A stretch of 9,196 nt of DNA from Thermocrinis sp. (GTDB lineage: Bacteria; Aquificota; Aquificia; Aquificales; Aquificaceae), in contig WYEK01000074.1 of assembly GCA_009903855.1 (NCBI GenBank), forward strand, positions 1 through 9,196, given 5' to 3'. The first letter of the stretch is position 1. Each line of letters begins with the position of its first letter. A program made the translations under genes and the position numbers. Positions 1 to 5,985 of this stretch are shown here, one piece after another. The notes below the pieces were generated by a model that saw only the letters and a list, made by a program, of their open reading frames with translations, did no database searches and was not told the origin of the DNA.

Positions 1-93
1 GGGGCATCCGATCAGCTTGCTAAACCAACCACCCGGCAGGTTAGACGCCTTGGAGTGAAGGTGCAGGTCTGCTTTTGCTAAAGAGTTCCTCAT
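1..93 (-). CDS. PHP-domain protein, N-terminal fragment (runs off left edge)
   Basis: Only the first 31 codons are inside the window. The peptide begins MRNSLAKADLHLHSKASN and continues LPGGWFSKLIGCP. The D-L-H-x-H-S motif at residues 9-14 is the first metal-binding motif of PHP (polymerase and histidinol phosphatase) phosphoesterase domains, and the SKxSNxPxxW continuation is familiar to me from PHP domains linked to glycosyltransferases in envelope-polysaccharide loci. The start is fixed by a very strong ribosome binding site, GGAGGTGAT, read on the minus strand at 107-99 and 9 nt (from GGAGG) before the ATG. The gene starts inside the DUF2334 gene and overlaps its last 53 bases in another frame, so the two are probably translationally coupled and co-transcribed. 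The PHP call is fairly secure; the substrate and any fused glycosyltransferase domain cannot be seen. Confidence 0.7.
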   Translation of the reverse strand, partial: MRNSLAKADLHLHSKASNLPGGWFSKLIGCP

Positions 94-763
94 AGCTAAT
101 CACCTCCCTTTCTTTTTTTACTTCCCTTAGAATGGACCTCCAAAGGACTATCTTTCTTCTGTCTCTGAAATCCCTTGTGTGCAAAGAGAGCCTCAAAACC
201 TTTGCCCTTTTGTAAAGCTTTAGAAAGGTGGGCACCGCCATCAGGCTAAGAAAGGAAAGCACTGGTCTGTTGCTGAAGGTAATGGAAGGAGAGGGTATCT
301 TTTCCTCGCTCTGCAGGTCCTTTATGAGGTCCCTGTAGCCCACAGCCCTAAAACCAAAGGCAGAGAGCACATCTTCCATCCATGGGTTTGAAATCCACGC
401 AGGGGGCACAAAGAACTTTGCGGTAAGGGACAGAGACTCAAAGATGTCTAAGGCTTTTTCTATCTTTTGGTAGGTTTCTTCAATACCCCCCTCCCCAAAC
501 TCCCCTTCCCCGTAAGTGTAAAGGATCTGGGAGAGCTTTACTTTAGCCTTATGGCTGTATCCGTGCAAAACGATCTCTTGCTCCAGTGCCTTCAAAAAAC
601 CTACAAAATCCTTATGTTTATAAAGAGGGTATTCTTCCATGTAGTTGGGAATGACCAAAAGGGAGAACTTATCTATTCTTAGCCTTTGCAGAAACTCCAC
701 CGCCTGATAAACTTCCTGTTTGTAGAAGGGCGATACATCGTGAATTTCTACTATGGCATACAT
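41..763 (-). CDS. DUF2334 family protein, polysaccharide-deacetylase-like
   Basis: The 240-aa protein carries the marks of the DUF2334 family, a branch of the polysaccharide deacetylase (carbohydrate esterase 4-like) fold. These are HDVSP at residues 8-12 (metal-binding Asp near the N-terminus), LHGYSH at 66-71 (the HxxxH metal motif), FVPPAW at 118-123 and LSLHTRD at 192-198 with a late conserved His. I see no signal peptide and no clear membrane segment, so a cytoplasmic location is likely. Family knowledge suggests hydrolysis of an amide or ester on a sugar or glycolipid; the substrate is unknown. The next gene encodes a PHP-domain protein and overlaps its 3' end by 53 bp, which points to a shared envelope-polysaccharide role. 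No Shine-Dalgarno precedes the ATG, so the mRNA may be nearly leaderless. The family call is good; the activity is inferred. Confidence 0.85.
   Translation of the reverse strand: MYAIVEIHDVSPFYKQEVYQAVEFLQRLRIDKFSLLVIPNYMEEYPLYKHKDFVGFLKALEQEIVLHGYSHKAKVKLSQILYTYGEGEFGEGGIEETYQKIEKALDIFESLSLTAKFFVPPAWISNPWMEDVLSAFGFRAVGYRDLIKDLQSEEKIPSPSITFSNRPVLSFLSLMAVPTFLKLYKRAKVLRLSLHTRDFRDRRKIVLWRSILREVKKEREVISYEELFSKSRPAPSLQGV
99..107 (-). promoter_or_regulatory. Strong Shine-Dalgarno inside the DUF2334 gene, for the PHP gene
   Basis: On the minus strand the 9-nt GGAGGTGAT matches the anti-Shine-Dalgarno end of 16S rRNA without mismatch, 9 nt (from GGAGG) upstream of the ATG at 93. It lies wholly within the coding sequence of the preceding DUF2334 gene. 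It is the main reason for calling a second gene here, since only 31 codons of that gene are in the window. Confidence 0.75.
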
Positions 764-773
764 GCTAAGAAAT

Positions 774-805
774 ATGCTAATGCTTTAGTGTTAAGAAATC
801 ATTAA
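774..805 (-). promoter_or_regulatory. Possible weak Pho box and promoter of the DUF2334 gene
   Basis: Read on the minus strand, TTAATG (805-800) and TTAACA (794-789) are direct repeats at an 11-bp period. A TAGCAT hexamer (779-774) follows with the same spacing from the CTTAAC unit (795-790) as seen in front of phoX, namely 10 bp to the -10 hexamer. Transcription would start only about 4 nt before the ATG at 763, in line with the absence of a Shine-Dalgarno. Only two repeats are present, one imperfect, and the -10 matches consensus at four of six positions, so chance in this A+T-rich stretch is a real alternative. Confidence 0.33.
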
Positions 806-821
806 TTTTTGACAAAAAAGG

Positions 822-838
822 TTAACAATTTCTTAACA
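822..838 (+). repeat. TTAACA direct-repeat pair, 11-bp period, plus orientation
   Basis: TTAACA occurs at 822-827 and again at 833-838, an exact 11-bp period, the unit and spacing of PhoP-type boxes. It faces away from the DUF2334 gene and towards the 3' end of phoX, where no plus-strand gene begins. It could extend the binding site upstream of the DUF2334 gene or be coincidental. The first copy sits in a GTTAAC palindrome. Confidence 0.3.
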
Positions 839-869
839 AAAAGGTATGCCATAAGGTGAAATAAAAAAA

Positions 870-912
870 AGGAAAAAAAGAAAAAAAAGAGGAGGAGGCA
901 GGAGCCTTCCCC
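870..912 (-). terminator. Probable rho-independent terminator of phoX
   Basis: Immediately after the phoX stop, the minus strand folds into a stem with a 4-bp core AGGC/GCCT, loop TCCT, extended by four more pairs (one G-T) beyond one mismatch (912-891). A T-rich run interrupted by a few C follows (about 890-870). On the plus strand the run is an unbroken purine stretch from 863 to 898. The stem is imperfect and the T-tract is interrupted, so this is a likely but not certain intrinsic terminator. Confidence 0.55.
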
Positions 913-920
913 AGGACCCT

Positions 921-2822
921 TTATAGATAGACTTCCTTGCCGTCGTTCCTTTGAACTTGAATTACGGATGGTCTTGGAACAACTACACCATCGTTAAGGT
1001 AGGGCCATTTGGTATTGGCACCGCCTTCCCCGGGATGCTGTATAGTACAGAAGAAGGTTTTGTAATCTTCGGAGAACTCAGGACCGCATATTTCACAACC
1101 GGGCACTCCAGAGAGGAACATCTTTAACTCTTTGGTGTATACGTTCAGGGTATATACACCATCGTTCTTGGCGAGCCTGTTGGTGCTTGGGTTTCCATCC
1201 GTCGCTATCCATACATTTCCGAGCTTGTCAAAGGCAAAGTTGTCGGGTGCGGAAATGGCGGGTGTGGTTTCCTTGGCGGGCTGTCCGTAGATGTATAGCT
1301 TTTTGTTTTCGTCGGTTGCCCTTGGGTCTCCGCAGAGCATGGCCATTACCCAGGTGAACTTAGTGGAAGCTGGGTCGTTGTTTTGTTCCTTGATCTCTAT
1401 TATGTGTCCCATGTAATTGAGTGGTCTTGGGTTTGCTTTGTCTGTGCTGGGTTGTCCGGACGCACCCCTTCTTTCGTTATATGTGAGGACAGCAAAGACA
1501 CTCTTGGTTATTGGGTTCCATTCAAAGTCTTCGGGTCTGTCCATCTTGGTAGCACCAAGCAGGTCTGCCGCCTTTCTGGTGTATATGAAGCACAGCACTG
1601 GGTCGCTTTGGAACGGCTCGGGAAGTTTGGGATTGGGAGTTATCCTGTTTCCATCCACAGTGGCTATTGGGATCCACTCGCCGGTGAGGTCGTCGTTGAA
1701 CTTAGCCACGTAGAGCGTTCCTTCATCCAACAGTCCAAAGTTTGCAGTTCTGTTGAGAGGGTCGTATTTGCCCTTTGTGACGAACTTGTAGATATACTCA
1801 AACCTCTCGTCGTCGCCCATGTAGACCACCACCCTTCCGTCGTTGGCTACCACCGTAGTTGCTGCTTCGTGTTTGAACCTTCCGAGGGCTGTCCTTTTGA
1901 CGGGTGGTCTTGTGGGGTCGTATGGGTCAATTTCCACCACCCACCCAAACCTAAAGGCTTCGTTGGGTTCTTTGCTTATATCAAACCTGTCGTAATATAT
2001 GTTAAACCCATACTGTCCAGCGCGCCTGCTGGGCACACCGTATCTTTGGTGGATTTCTTTTACCAATCCATCGCTTATGGAATTGATATCTCCCCCAAAG
2101 TAGCTGTGGAAGTTTTCCTCGCAGGTTAGCACCGTTCCCCAGGGGGTTTTACCCGCTGAGCAGTTGTTTAGGGTTCCATAAACCAACAGTCCGTTTGGGT
2201 CGTAAGAGGTTTTCATTAGCCTGTGTCCCTTGGCTGGTCCAGAGATAAGGCACTCGGTATCGCCTGTGATCCTTCTGTTAAAGATAGAGCCCTTTACATA
2301 CTCCCAAGAGCCGTCAGGTTTTCTCCTTATCTCCACCACCGATACACCGTGGGCTTGGAGCATGAGGTCCGCTTGCTCCTTTGTGGGGTTTGGGTTCTTT
2401 AAATCAAAGCCCTTAAACATGAGCTCTGGGTTTGTGTATTCGTGGTTTACCGCCAAAAGAGCCCTATCAGATGTTAGCTTAAAAAAGCCAACAAAGTCTG
2501 CGTTGTAGCCAAAGCACTTTTTCTGCCTTTCCACATCCCCTGGGGTTGGTCCTTCGTATACCTTGTTCCAGTTGAGGGGTTCTCCGTTGTCCAAGGGGTC
2601 TCCCCACTTGATAAGTATGCTTACCCTATAACCTTCTGGCACTATAACTCTGTCTTCGTTGTTGGGATATATAGTTTTGTATGAGAGGGATTTTGTGGGC
2701 TTATTTTTTGCCTTTGCATGAGCAAGGGGTGAAGAAAGCACTACCGCAGAAGCACCCGTCAGCTTCAAAAAGTCCCTTCTGTCCAGAGCTCTCTTTAAGA
2801 TATCTCCAAAGTACTCGCCCAT
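921..2822 (-). CDS. phoX: PhoX-family alkaline phosphatase, Tat-exported
   Basis: This 633-aa protein is of usual length for PhoX (DUF839) alkaline phosphatases, which are Fe/Ca-dependent phosphomonoesterases that release phosphate from organic esters outside the cytoplasm. A twin-arginine signal is visible: RRDFLKL at residues 15-21, then a hydrophobic GASAVVLSSPLA, with likely cleavage after the AHA near 36. Family landmarks in order are NHEYT (126-130), NNCSAGKTPWGT with its conserved Cys221, then TCEEN (233-237), GRFKHEAA (314-321), MGDDERFEYIYKF (335-347) and a C-terminal GPEFSEDYKTFFCTIQHPGE block typical of the family. The start is supported by AGGAGG (2836-2831) 8 nt before the ATG. 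It is a single gene with its own Pho-type promoter, divergent from coaBC. Cleavage site and metals are inferred from the family. I see no frameshift or missing motif. Confidence 0.95.
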   Translation of the reverse strand: MGEYFGDILKRALDRRDFLKLTGASAVVLSSPLAHAKAKNKPTKSLSYKTIYPNNEDRVIVPEGYRVSILIKWGDPLDNGEPLNWNKVYEGPTPGDVERQKKCFGYNADFVGFFKLTSDRALLAVNHEYTNPELMFKGFDLKNPNPTKEQADLMLQAHGVSVVEIRRKPDGSWEYVKGSIFNRRITGDTECLISGPAKGHRLMKTSYDPNGLLVYGTLNNCSAGKTPWGTVLTCEENFHSYFGGDINSISDGLVKEIHQRYGVPSRRAGQYGFNIYYDRFDISKEPNEAFRFGWVVEIDPYDPTRPPVKRTALGRFKHEAATTVVANDGRVVVYMGDDERFEYIYKFVTKGKYDPLNRTANFGLLDEGTLYVAKFNDDLTGEWIPIATVDGNRITPNPKLPEPFQSDPVLCFIYTRKAADLLGATKMDRPEDFEWNPITKSVFAVLTYNERRGASGQPSTDKANPRPLNYMGHIIEIKEQNNDPASTKFTWVMAMLCGDPRATDENKKLYIYGQPAKETTPAISAPDNFAFDKLGNVWIATDGNPSTNRLAKNDGVYTLNVYTKELKMFLSGVPGCEICGPEFSEDYKTFFCTIQHPGEGGANTKWPYLNDGVVVPRPSVIQVQRNDGKEVYL

Positions 2823-2830
2823 GGTTTGTA

Positions 2831-2836
2831 CCTCCT
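2831..2836 (-). promoter_or_regulatory. Shine-Dalgarno of phoX
   Basis: AGGAGG on the minus strand lies 8 nt upstream of the phoX ATG and confirms the start that includes the complete twin-arginine signal. Confidence 0.85.
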
Positions 2837-2852
2837 GTTGGTTTCGGGGTTA

Positions 2853-2858
2853 AGTATA
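2853..2858 (-). promoter_or_regulatory. phoX -10 promoter element
   Basis: TATACT on the minus strand (five of six consensus bases) is centred between the Pho repeats and the Shine-Dalgarno. The expected transcription start is near 2846, giving a leader of about 24 nt. No separate -35 hexamer is seen, as is usual for activator-dependent Pho promoters. Confidence 0.7.
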
Positions 2859-2868
2859 GAAATCTTCC

Positions 2869-2907
2869 GTTAAGATTTGGTTAAGGATTTGTTAAGAGTT
2901 TGTTAAG
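2869..2907 (-). promoter_or_regulatory. Pho box: four CTTAAC repeats at 11-bp period
   Basis: On the minus strand CTTAAC occurs four times, at 2907-2902, 2896-2891, 2885-2880 and 2874-2869, each exactly 11 bp from the next and separated by 5-bp spacers. Two copies read TTAACA, one TTAACC and one TTAACG. This matches the PhoP box of Bacillus (TTAACA-type repeats, 11-bp period) and the SphR box of cyanobacteria (CTTAACCT with 3-bp gaps). The last repeat ends 10 bp before the -10 hexamer, so the array covers about -23 to -61, the standard position for PhoB/PhoP activation. A fifth CTTAAC (2854-2849) overlaps the -10 but is out of phase (20 bp). The regulator itself is not in the window. Confidence 0.8.
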
Positions 2908-2916
2908 GCTTAAAAT
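2889..2916 (+). promoter_or_regulatory. Candidate coaBC promoter overlapping the Pho box
   Basis: TTGTTA (2889-2894), a 16-bp spacer and TAAAAT (2911-2916) form a plausible sigma-70 promoter pointing at coaBC. Its start point would fall at or within about 2 nt of the coaBC ATG at 2925, implying a leaderless or nearly leaderless mRNA; indeed no good Shine-Dalgarno precedes that ATG. The -35 hexamer and spacer share bases with two Pho repeats, so a bound phosphate regulator could influence coaBC. Confidence 0.45.
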
Positions 2917-2924
2917 ATGAGAAA

Positions 2925-4094
2925 ATGGCTAAAATATTGCTGGGTGTCTGTTCTTCTGTTGCCATCCACAAAGCCTGCGAGCTGGTAAGAGAGCTAAAAC
3001 ACAAAAACCATCAGGTAAAGGTAGTCCTCACACCTACTGCGGAGAGGTTCATAACCAGGCTTACCTTTTCGTCCTTGAGTGGCAACAGGGCATACTCTGA
3101 TTGGGAGGAAGAGGACCCTTTCTTGCACATAACACTGCCCCGCTGGTGCGACCTTTTTTTGATAGCCCCATGCAGTATAAACACCCTCTCTAAGATCGCC
3201 AACGGCATAGCAGACAATCTCCTAACCAACTGCGTGTTAGCCCATAAGGGTCTGCTGATGCTGGCACCCGCTTGTAACGTAGAGATGTGGCAAAATCCCG
3301 CGGTGCAGGAGAACGTAGAAAGGTTAAAGAAAAGGGGAGTGGTGATAATAGAACCGGAGGAGGGGAGGCTTGCCTGTGAGGAGGAGGGAAAGGGTAGGCT
3401 CGCGAGCCTTGAGAGGATCCTTGACTGGGTAGAGTGGGGCATACGCCCAAAGCCATTGCAGGGCAAAAAGGTTCTGCTCACGGTAGGGGCAACGAGGGAG
3501 TTTATAGACGATGTGCGGTTTATATCCAACCTTTCCACCGGAAGGACGGGCTTTGCCATTGCAAGGGTTCTAAGGTGGCACGGTGCGGATGTTCAGATTA
3601 TCGCAGGATACACGGAAGAAAGCCCTCCACCGGAGATACCTCTCATAAGGGTCTCCTCTGCGGAGGAGATGCTGAAAGCTGTCCTTGAGAATGTAAAGTT
3701 TGCAGACCTTTTGGTGATGAACTCGGCGGTGGCTGACTACAGACCTTCGGAGAAAGTGGAGGGCAAGCTCAAAAAGGACCAAGATGTCCTTGAAATTAGG
3801 CTGGTGAAAAATCCAGATATCTTGGAGGAGGTTGGCAAGCTTGGGCTTGAAGGTTTAAAGGTGGTGGGCTTTGCCCTTGAGGAGGAGCAATTTCTCTTAG
3901 AAAAGGGCTTAGAAAAGCTAAAAAGAAAGAAATTGGACCTGCTGGTGGCAAACCCCGTAGGCACTATGGGAAAGGAAGGACACAAAGGCTACCTTATCTT
4001 CAAGGATGGCAATGCGGTTCCCTTTTCCTTTTCCGATAAGCTTTCCTTTGCGGAGTTTTTGGTAGATCACATCTCTAAATTACTACTTGCTTAA
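2925..4094 (+). CDS. coaBC: Bifunctional phosphopantothenoylcysteine decarboxylase / phosphopantothenate-cysteine ligase
   Basis: This 389-aa protein has the normal two-domain layout of CoaBC (Dfp), which makes 4'-phosphopantetheine for coenzyme A in the cytoplasm. The CoaC flavodoxin-like half (about 1-165) shows the HITLPRW block with its catalytic-type His68, the flavin/substrate segment NTLSKIANGIADNLL (86-100) with Asn98, and the flap Cys151 in LACEEEGKGRL. The CoaB half (about 180-389) shows TVGATREFIDDVRFISNLSTG (186-206), SAVADYRP (267-274), KLKK, KNPDIL and the KxxDLLVAN motif. One oddity is that the usual PAMN motif of CoaC reads PACN here (115-118), with Cys117 in place of Met. The ATG at 2925 gives the expected MAKILLGV start, although no clear Shine-Dalgarno is present. 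It is divergent from phoX, and its 3' end overlaps the convergent serA by 20 bp. Confidence 0.95.
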   Translation: MAKILLGVCSSVAIHKACELVRELKHKNHQVKVVLTPTAERFITRLTFSSLSGNRAYSDWEEEDPFLHITLPRWCDLFLIAPCSINTLSKIANGIADNLLTNCVLAHKGLLMLAPACNVEMWQNPAVQENVERLKKRGVVIIEPEEGRLACEEEGKGRLASLERILDWVEWGIRPKPLQGKKVLLTVGATREFIDDVRFISNLSTGRTGFAIARVLRWHGADVQIIAGYTEESPPPEIPLIRVSSAEEMLKAVLENVKFADLLVMNSAVADYRPSEKVEGKLKKDQDVLEIRLVKNPDILEEVGKLGLEGLKVVGFALEEEQFLLEKGLEKLKRKKLDLLVANPVGTMGKEGHKGYLIFKDGNAVPFSFSDKLSFAEFLVDHISKLLLA

Positions 4095-5667
4095 CAAACA
4101 AAATCTCCGGAAGTTTTCTGATCTCCTCAAGGACTTCCTCCGGCACTGGGTCGTCCAAGTTCAGAATACCCAAAGCTATGCCACCCCTCTTTTCTCTTCC
4201 GAGCCTAAAACCTGCAATGTTGACCTTTGCCTGCCCCAGCATGGTTCCGATCTTTCCTATAACACCCGGCACGTCCTTGTTCTCAAAGAGTAGCATAATA
4301 CCCTCAGGCTCCACATCCACCCTGTATTTATCAATCTGAATTATCCGAGGTAGGTTGCCCTCCAAGATGGTGCCCACCACCATCCTTTCTGAACTATTGG
4401 ACCTTACTACCACCTTTATATAGTGCTTGAAATCTACCGTCTCCTCAGAGGTTAGCTCCTCCACCTTTAAGCCTCTATCCCTTGCCACATAGGATGCGTT
4501 TATTATGTTTATGGGAAAATCCACCACCTCCTTCAGTATCCCCATCAAAACCGCCGACGCTATTGGGTGGAAGTGCTCCGCTATGTCTCCCCTTACCTCC
4601 ACATGAACTTCCCTTATGCCCTCCTCTGCCCACTGCACCAAAAACTTGCCCATCCTCTCCGCCAAATCCAAGTGAGGTTTTATAAGGGTAAGCACAGAGA
4701 GGTCTGGGAAGGGTGCGTTCACCACATACTCCACCGTCTGCCCCCTCAGGGCTTTTATTACCTGCTGGGCTATTATAACCGCCACGTTTTCTTGAGACTC
4801 ATAAGTGTTTGCCCCTATGTGAGGAGAGAGGGAAACATTGGGAAACTTCTTTAGCTTTTCTATGAATTCGTAAGGAGGAGGCTCCACCGAATAAACATCA
4901 AGCCCAACTCCGGAGAGCTTACCCGTTTCAAGGGCCCAAATAAGGTCTTCGTCCTTTACGATCCCACCCCTTGCACAGTTTATGAGCACTGCACCATCCT
5001 TCATTAGTTCAAACTCTTTTCTTGTGATCATGTGCTTTGTCTCGTGGGTGAGTGGTGCGTGTATGGTCAGAATATCCACCTGTTTTAGCATTTCCTTTAG
5101 GTCCTCAACGAGTTTGACCCCAAGCCTGTCTGCCTTCTCCTTTGGAATGTAGGGGTCGTAGGCGAGCACTTTCATTCCAAAAGCCTTTGCCCTTATGGCA
5201 ACTTGGGAGCCTATGTTTCCAAGCCCTATTATGCCCAGGGTTTTTCCGTAAAGCTCCGTGCCCATGAATTTTTTTCTGTCCCATCTACCTTCCAGCATAG
5301 AGTTGTGGGCATTATGGAAGTTTCTTATTACGCTCAGCATATGGGCTAAGGTTAGCTCTGTGGCGCCTATGGTGTTGGCACCGGGTGTGTTGATCACCAA
5401 AATACCCCTGCGGGATGCCTCTTCTACGTCTATGTTATCCACCCCCACACCAGCCCTTCCTACTACCTTTAGCCTTTCTGCCCTTTCCAAGAGCTCTGCG
5501 GTTACGGGCGTCCTACTTCTGGTTATTATGCAGTCGTAATCCTTTACCACCTCCAAAAGCTCTTCGTAGCTTATTTCTGGCTCGTTATCCACTTCAATGT
5601 CCGGCTCCCTCTTTAAAATCTCAATGCCCTTCTCGGATATAGGGTCTGTGATGAGAACCTTAAACAT
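4075..5667 (-). CDS. serA: D-3-phosphoglycerate dehydrogenase, long form with ACT domain
   Basis: This 530-aa cytoplasmic enzyme oxidises 3-phosphoglycerate to 3-phosphohydroxypyruvate with NAD, the first step of serine synthesis. The catalytic core shows the NAD motif GLGNIG (148-153) and the Arg233 (INCARGG), Glu262 (VEPPP) and His283 (SPHIGA) residues of the D-2-hydroxyacid dehydrogenase family. An intervening ASB-type domain (about 310-450) leads to a C-terminal ACT domain starting near LLFENKDVPGVIGKIG, which in this class senses serine. Length fits the long form. The ATG at 5667 is chosen over an in-frame TTG at 5670 because AAGGAGG (5679-5673) stands 5 nt from the ATG but only 2 nt from the TTG. 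The two 3' ends overlap coaBC tail to tail (4075-4094), leaving no space for an ordinary terminator between them. Confidence 0.96.
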   Translation of the reverse strand: MFKVLITDPISEKGIEILKREPDIEVDNEPEISYEELLEVVKDYDCIITRSRTPVTAELLERAERLKVVGRAGVGVDNIDVEEASRRGILVINTPGANTIGATELTLAHMLSVIRNFHNAHNSMLEGRWDRKKFMGTELYGKTLGIIGLGNIGSQVAIRAKAFGMKVLAYDPYIPKEKADRLGVKLVEDLKEMLKQVDILTIHAPLTHETKHMITRKEFELMKDGAVLINCARGGIVKDEDLIWALETGKLSGVGLDVYSVEPPPYEFIEKLKKFPNVSLSPHIGANTYESQENVAVIIAQQVIKALRGQTVEYVVNAPFPDLSVLTLIKPHLDLAERMGKFLVQWAEEGIREVHVEVRGDIAEHFHPIASAVLMGILKEVVDFPINIINASYVARDRGLKVEELTSEETVDFKHYIKVVVRSNSSERMVVGTILEGNLPRIIQIDKYRVDVEPEGIMLLFENKDVPGVIGKIGTMLGQAKVNIAGFRLGREKRGGIALGILNLDDPVPEEVLEEIRKLPEILFVKQVVI

Positions 5668-5672
5668 CAAAG

Positions 5673-5679
5673 CCTCCTT
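5673..5679 (-). promoter_or_regulatory. Shine-Dalgarno deciding the serA start
   Basis: AAGGAGG on the minus strand is 5 nt upstream of the ATG at 5667. The alternative TTG at 5670 would be only 2 nt away, which is too close, so the ATG is preferred. Confidence 0.8.
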
Positions 5680-5700
5680 AAAGGATTGGTTAAGGGTTTT

Positions 5701-5706
5701 ATTATA
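5701..5706 (-). promoter_or_regulatory. serA -10 promoter element
   Basis: A perfect TATAAT on the minus strand lies 21 nt upstream of the serA Shine-Dalgarno. No convincing -35 hexamer is seen at 16-18 bp. The expected start near 5694 gives a leader of about 27 nt. Confidence 0.5.
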
Positions 5707-5724
5707 ACATTCATCTCTAAGAGC

Positions 5725-5752
5725 TTGGAGCCTTCTGTTTGGGTTTTAAAAT
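5725..5752 (+). promoter_or_regulatory. Weak candidate promoter for the small ORF and the 881-aa gene
   Basis: TTGGAG (5725-5730), 16-bp spacer and TAAAAT (5747-5752) could drive the plus-strand pair of genes, starting near 5759. The -10 is good (five of six) but the -35 is poor (three of six). It lies in the gap between serA and the accessory region. Confidence 0.3.
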
Positions 5753-5781
5753 GGTTAGTGTTAAGCTTTCCGCCATTGAGC

Positions 5782-5985
5782 ATGTATTTGGTAAAAAAGG
5801 AAGATGAAGATACAGGCATTGTCTTGAACACGAGGATAAGGTTGGAAGAGTTTATTAAAATTATGTTAAAGAAGTTTGTTGCGTTCTCTGGGTCGTGTTT
5901 GGAGATAAAGGAGAAGCTGGGAGAAGCTTATGAGGCTGGTAATCAGATATGGATTGTAGTTGCTGGTATATCAATTACTGTATAA
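5782..5985 (+). CDS. Small hypothetical protein upstream of the nuclease-like gene
   Basis: An unrecognised reading frame encodes 67 aa from the ATG at 5782 (MYLVKKEDEDTGIVLNT...). The frame is open further upstream to a TTG at 5686, but that portion overlaps the serA promoter region and reads like non-coding sequence. The 67-aa version has a charged N-terminus, a likely amphipathic helix (RLEEFIKIMLKKFVAF), a second helix (LEIKEKLGEAYEAG) and a beta-like C-terminal tail (QIWIVVAGISITV). Its Lys/Glu/Ile-rich composition resembles the 881-aa gene that starts 19 bp downstream. The Shine-Dalgarno is poor. It may be a small partner of the large protein, a remnant of a longer gene, or chance; I cannot assign a function. 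Confidence 0.4.
   Translation: MYLVKKEDEDTGIVLNTRIRLEEFIKIMLKKFVAFSGSCLEIKEKLGEAYEAGNQIWIVVAGISITV

Noticed and set aside
809..814. Perfect TTGACA hexamer on the plus strand as a -35 element
   Set aside because: No -10 hexamer follows at 16-19 bp and no plus-strand gene starts downstream before phoX, which is on the other strand.
1383..2129. 248-codon open frame on the plus strand opposite phoX
   Set aside because: It lies wholly antisense to a complete PhoX gene, has no ribosome site, and reads as a Val/Ser/Phe-rich shadow without recognisable motifs.
2869..2907. The 11-bp repeats as a CRISPR array or iteron origin
   Set aside because: Units are only 6 bp with 5-bp gaps, four copies, placed exactly at promoter distance from phoX; a Pho box explains them fully.
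3011..3559. 182-codon open frame on the minus strand opposite coaBC
   Set aside because: It is entirely antisense to well-conserved CoaBC motifs, with Ser/Leu/Pro-rich composition typical of a shadow frame.
5668..5670. TTG start for serA three bases upstream of the ATG
   Set aside because: It would leave only 2 nt to the Shine-Dalgarno; the ATG at 5667 has 5 nt and matches family N-termini.
5686..5781. Upstream TTG extension of the small ORF to 99 codons
   Set aside because: The extension overlaps the serA promoter region, lacks a ribosome site and reads like translated non-coding DNA; the ATG at 5782 is more credible.
5751..5807. 18-codon frame MVSVKLSAIEHVFGKKGR upstream of the small ORF
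   Set aside because: It is too short, has no ribosome site, and shows no continuation in the same frame that resembles a protein.
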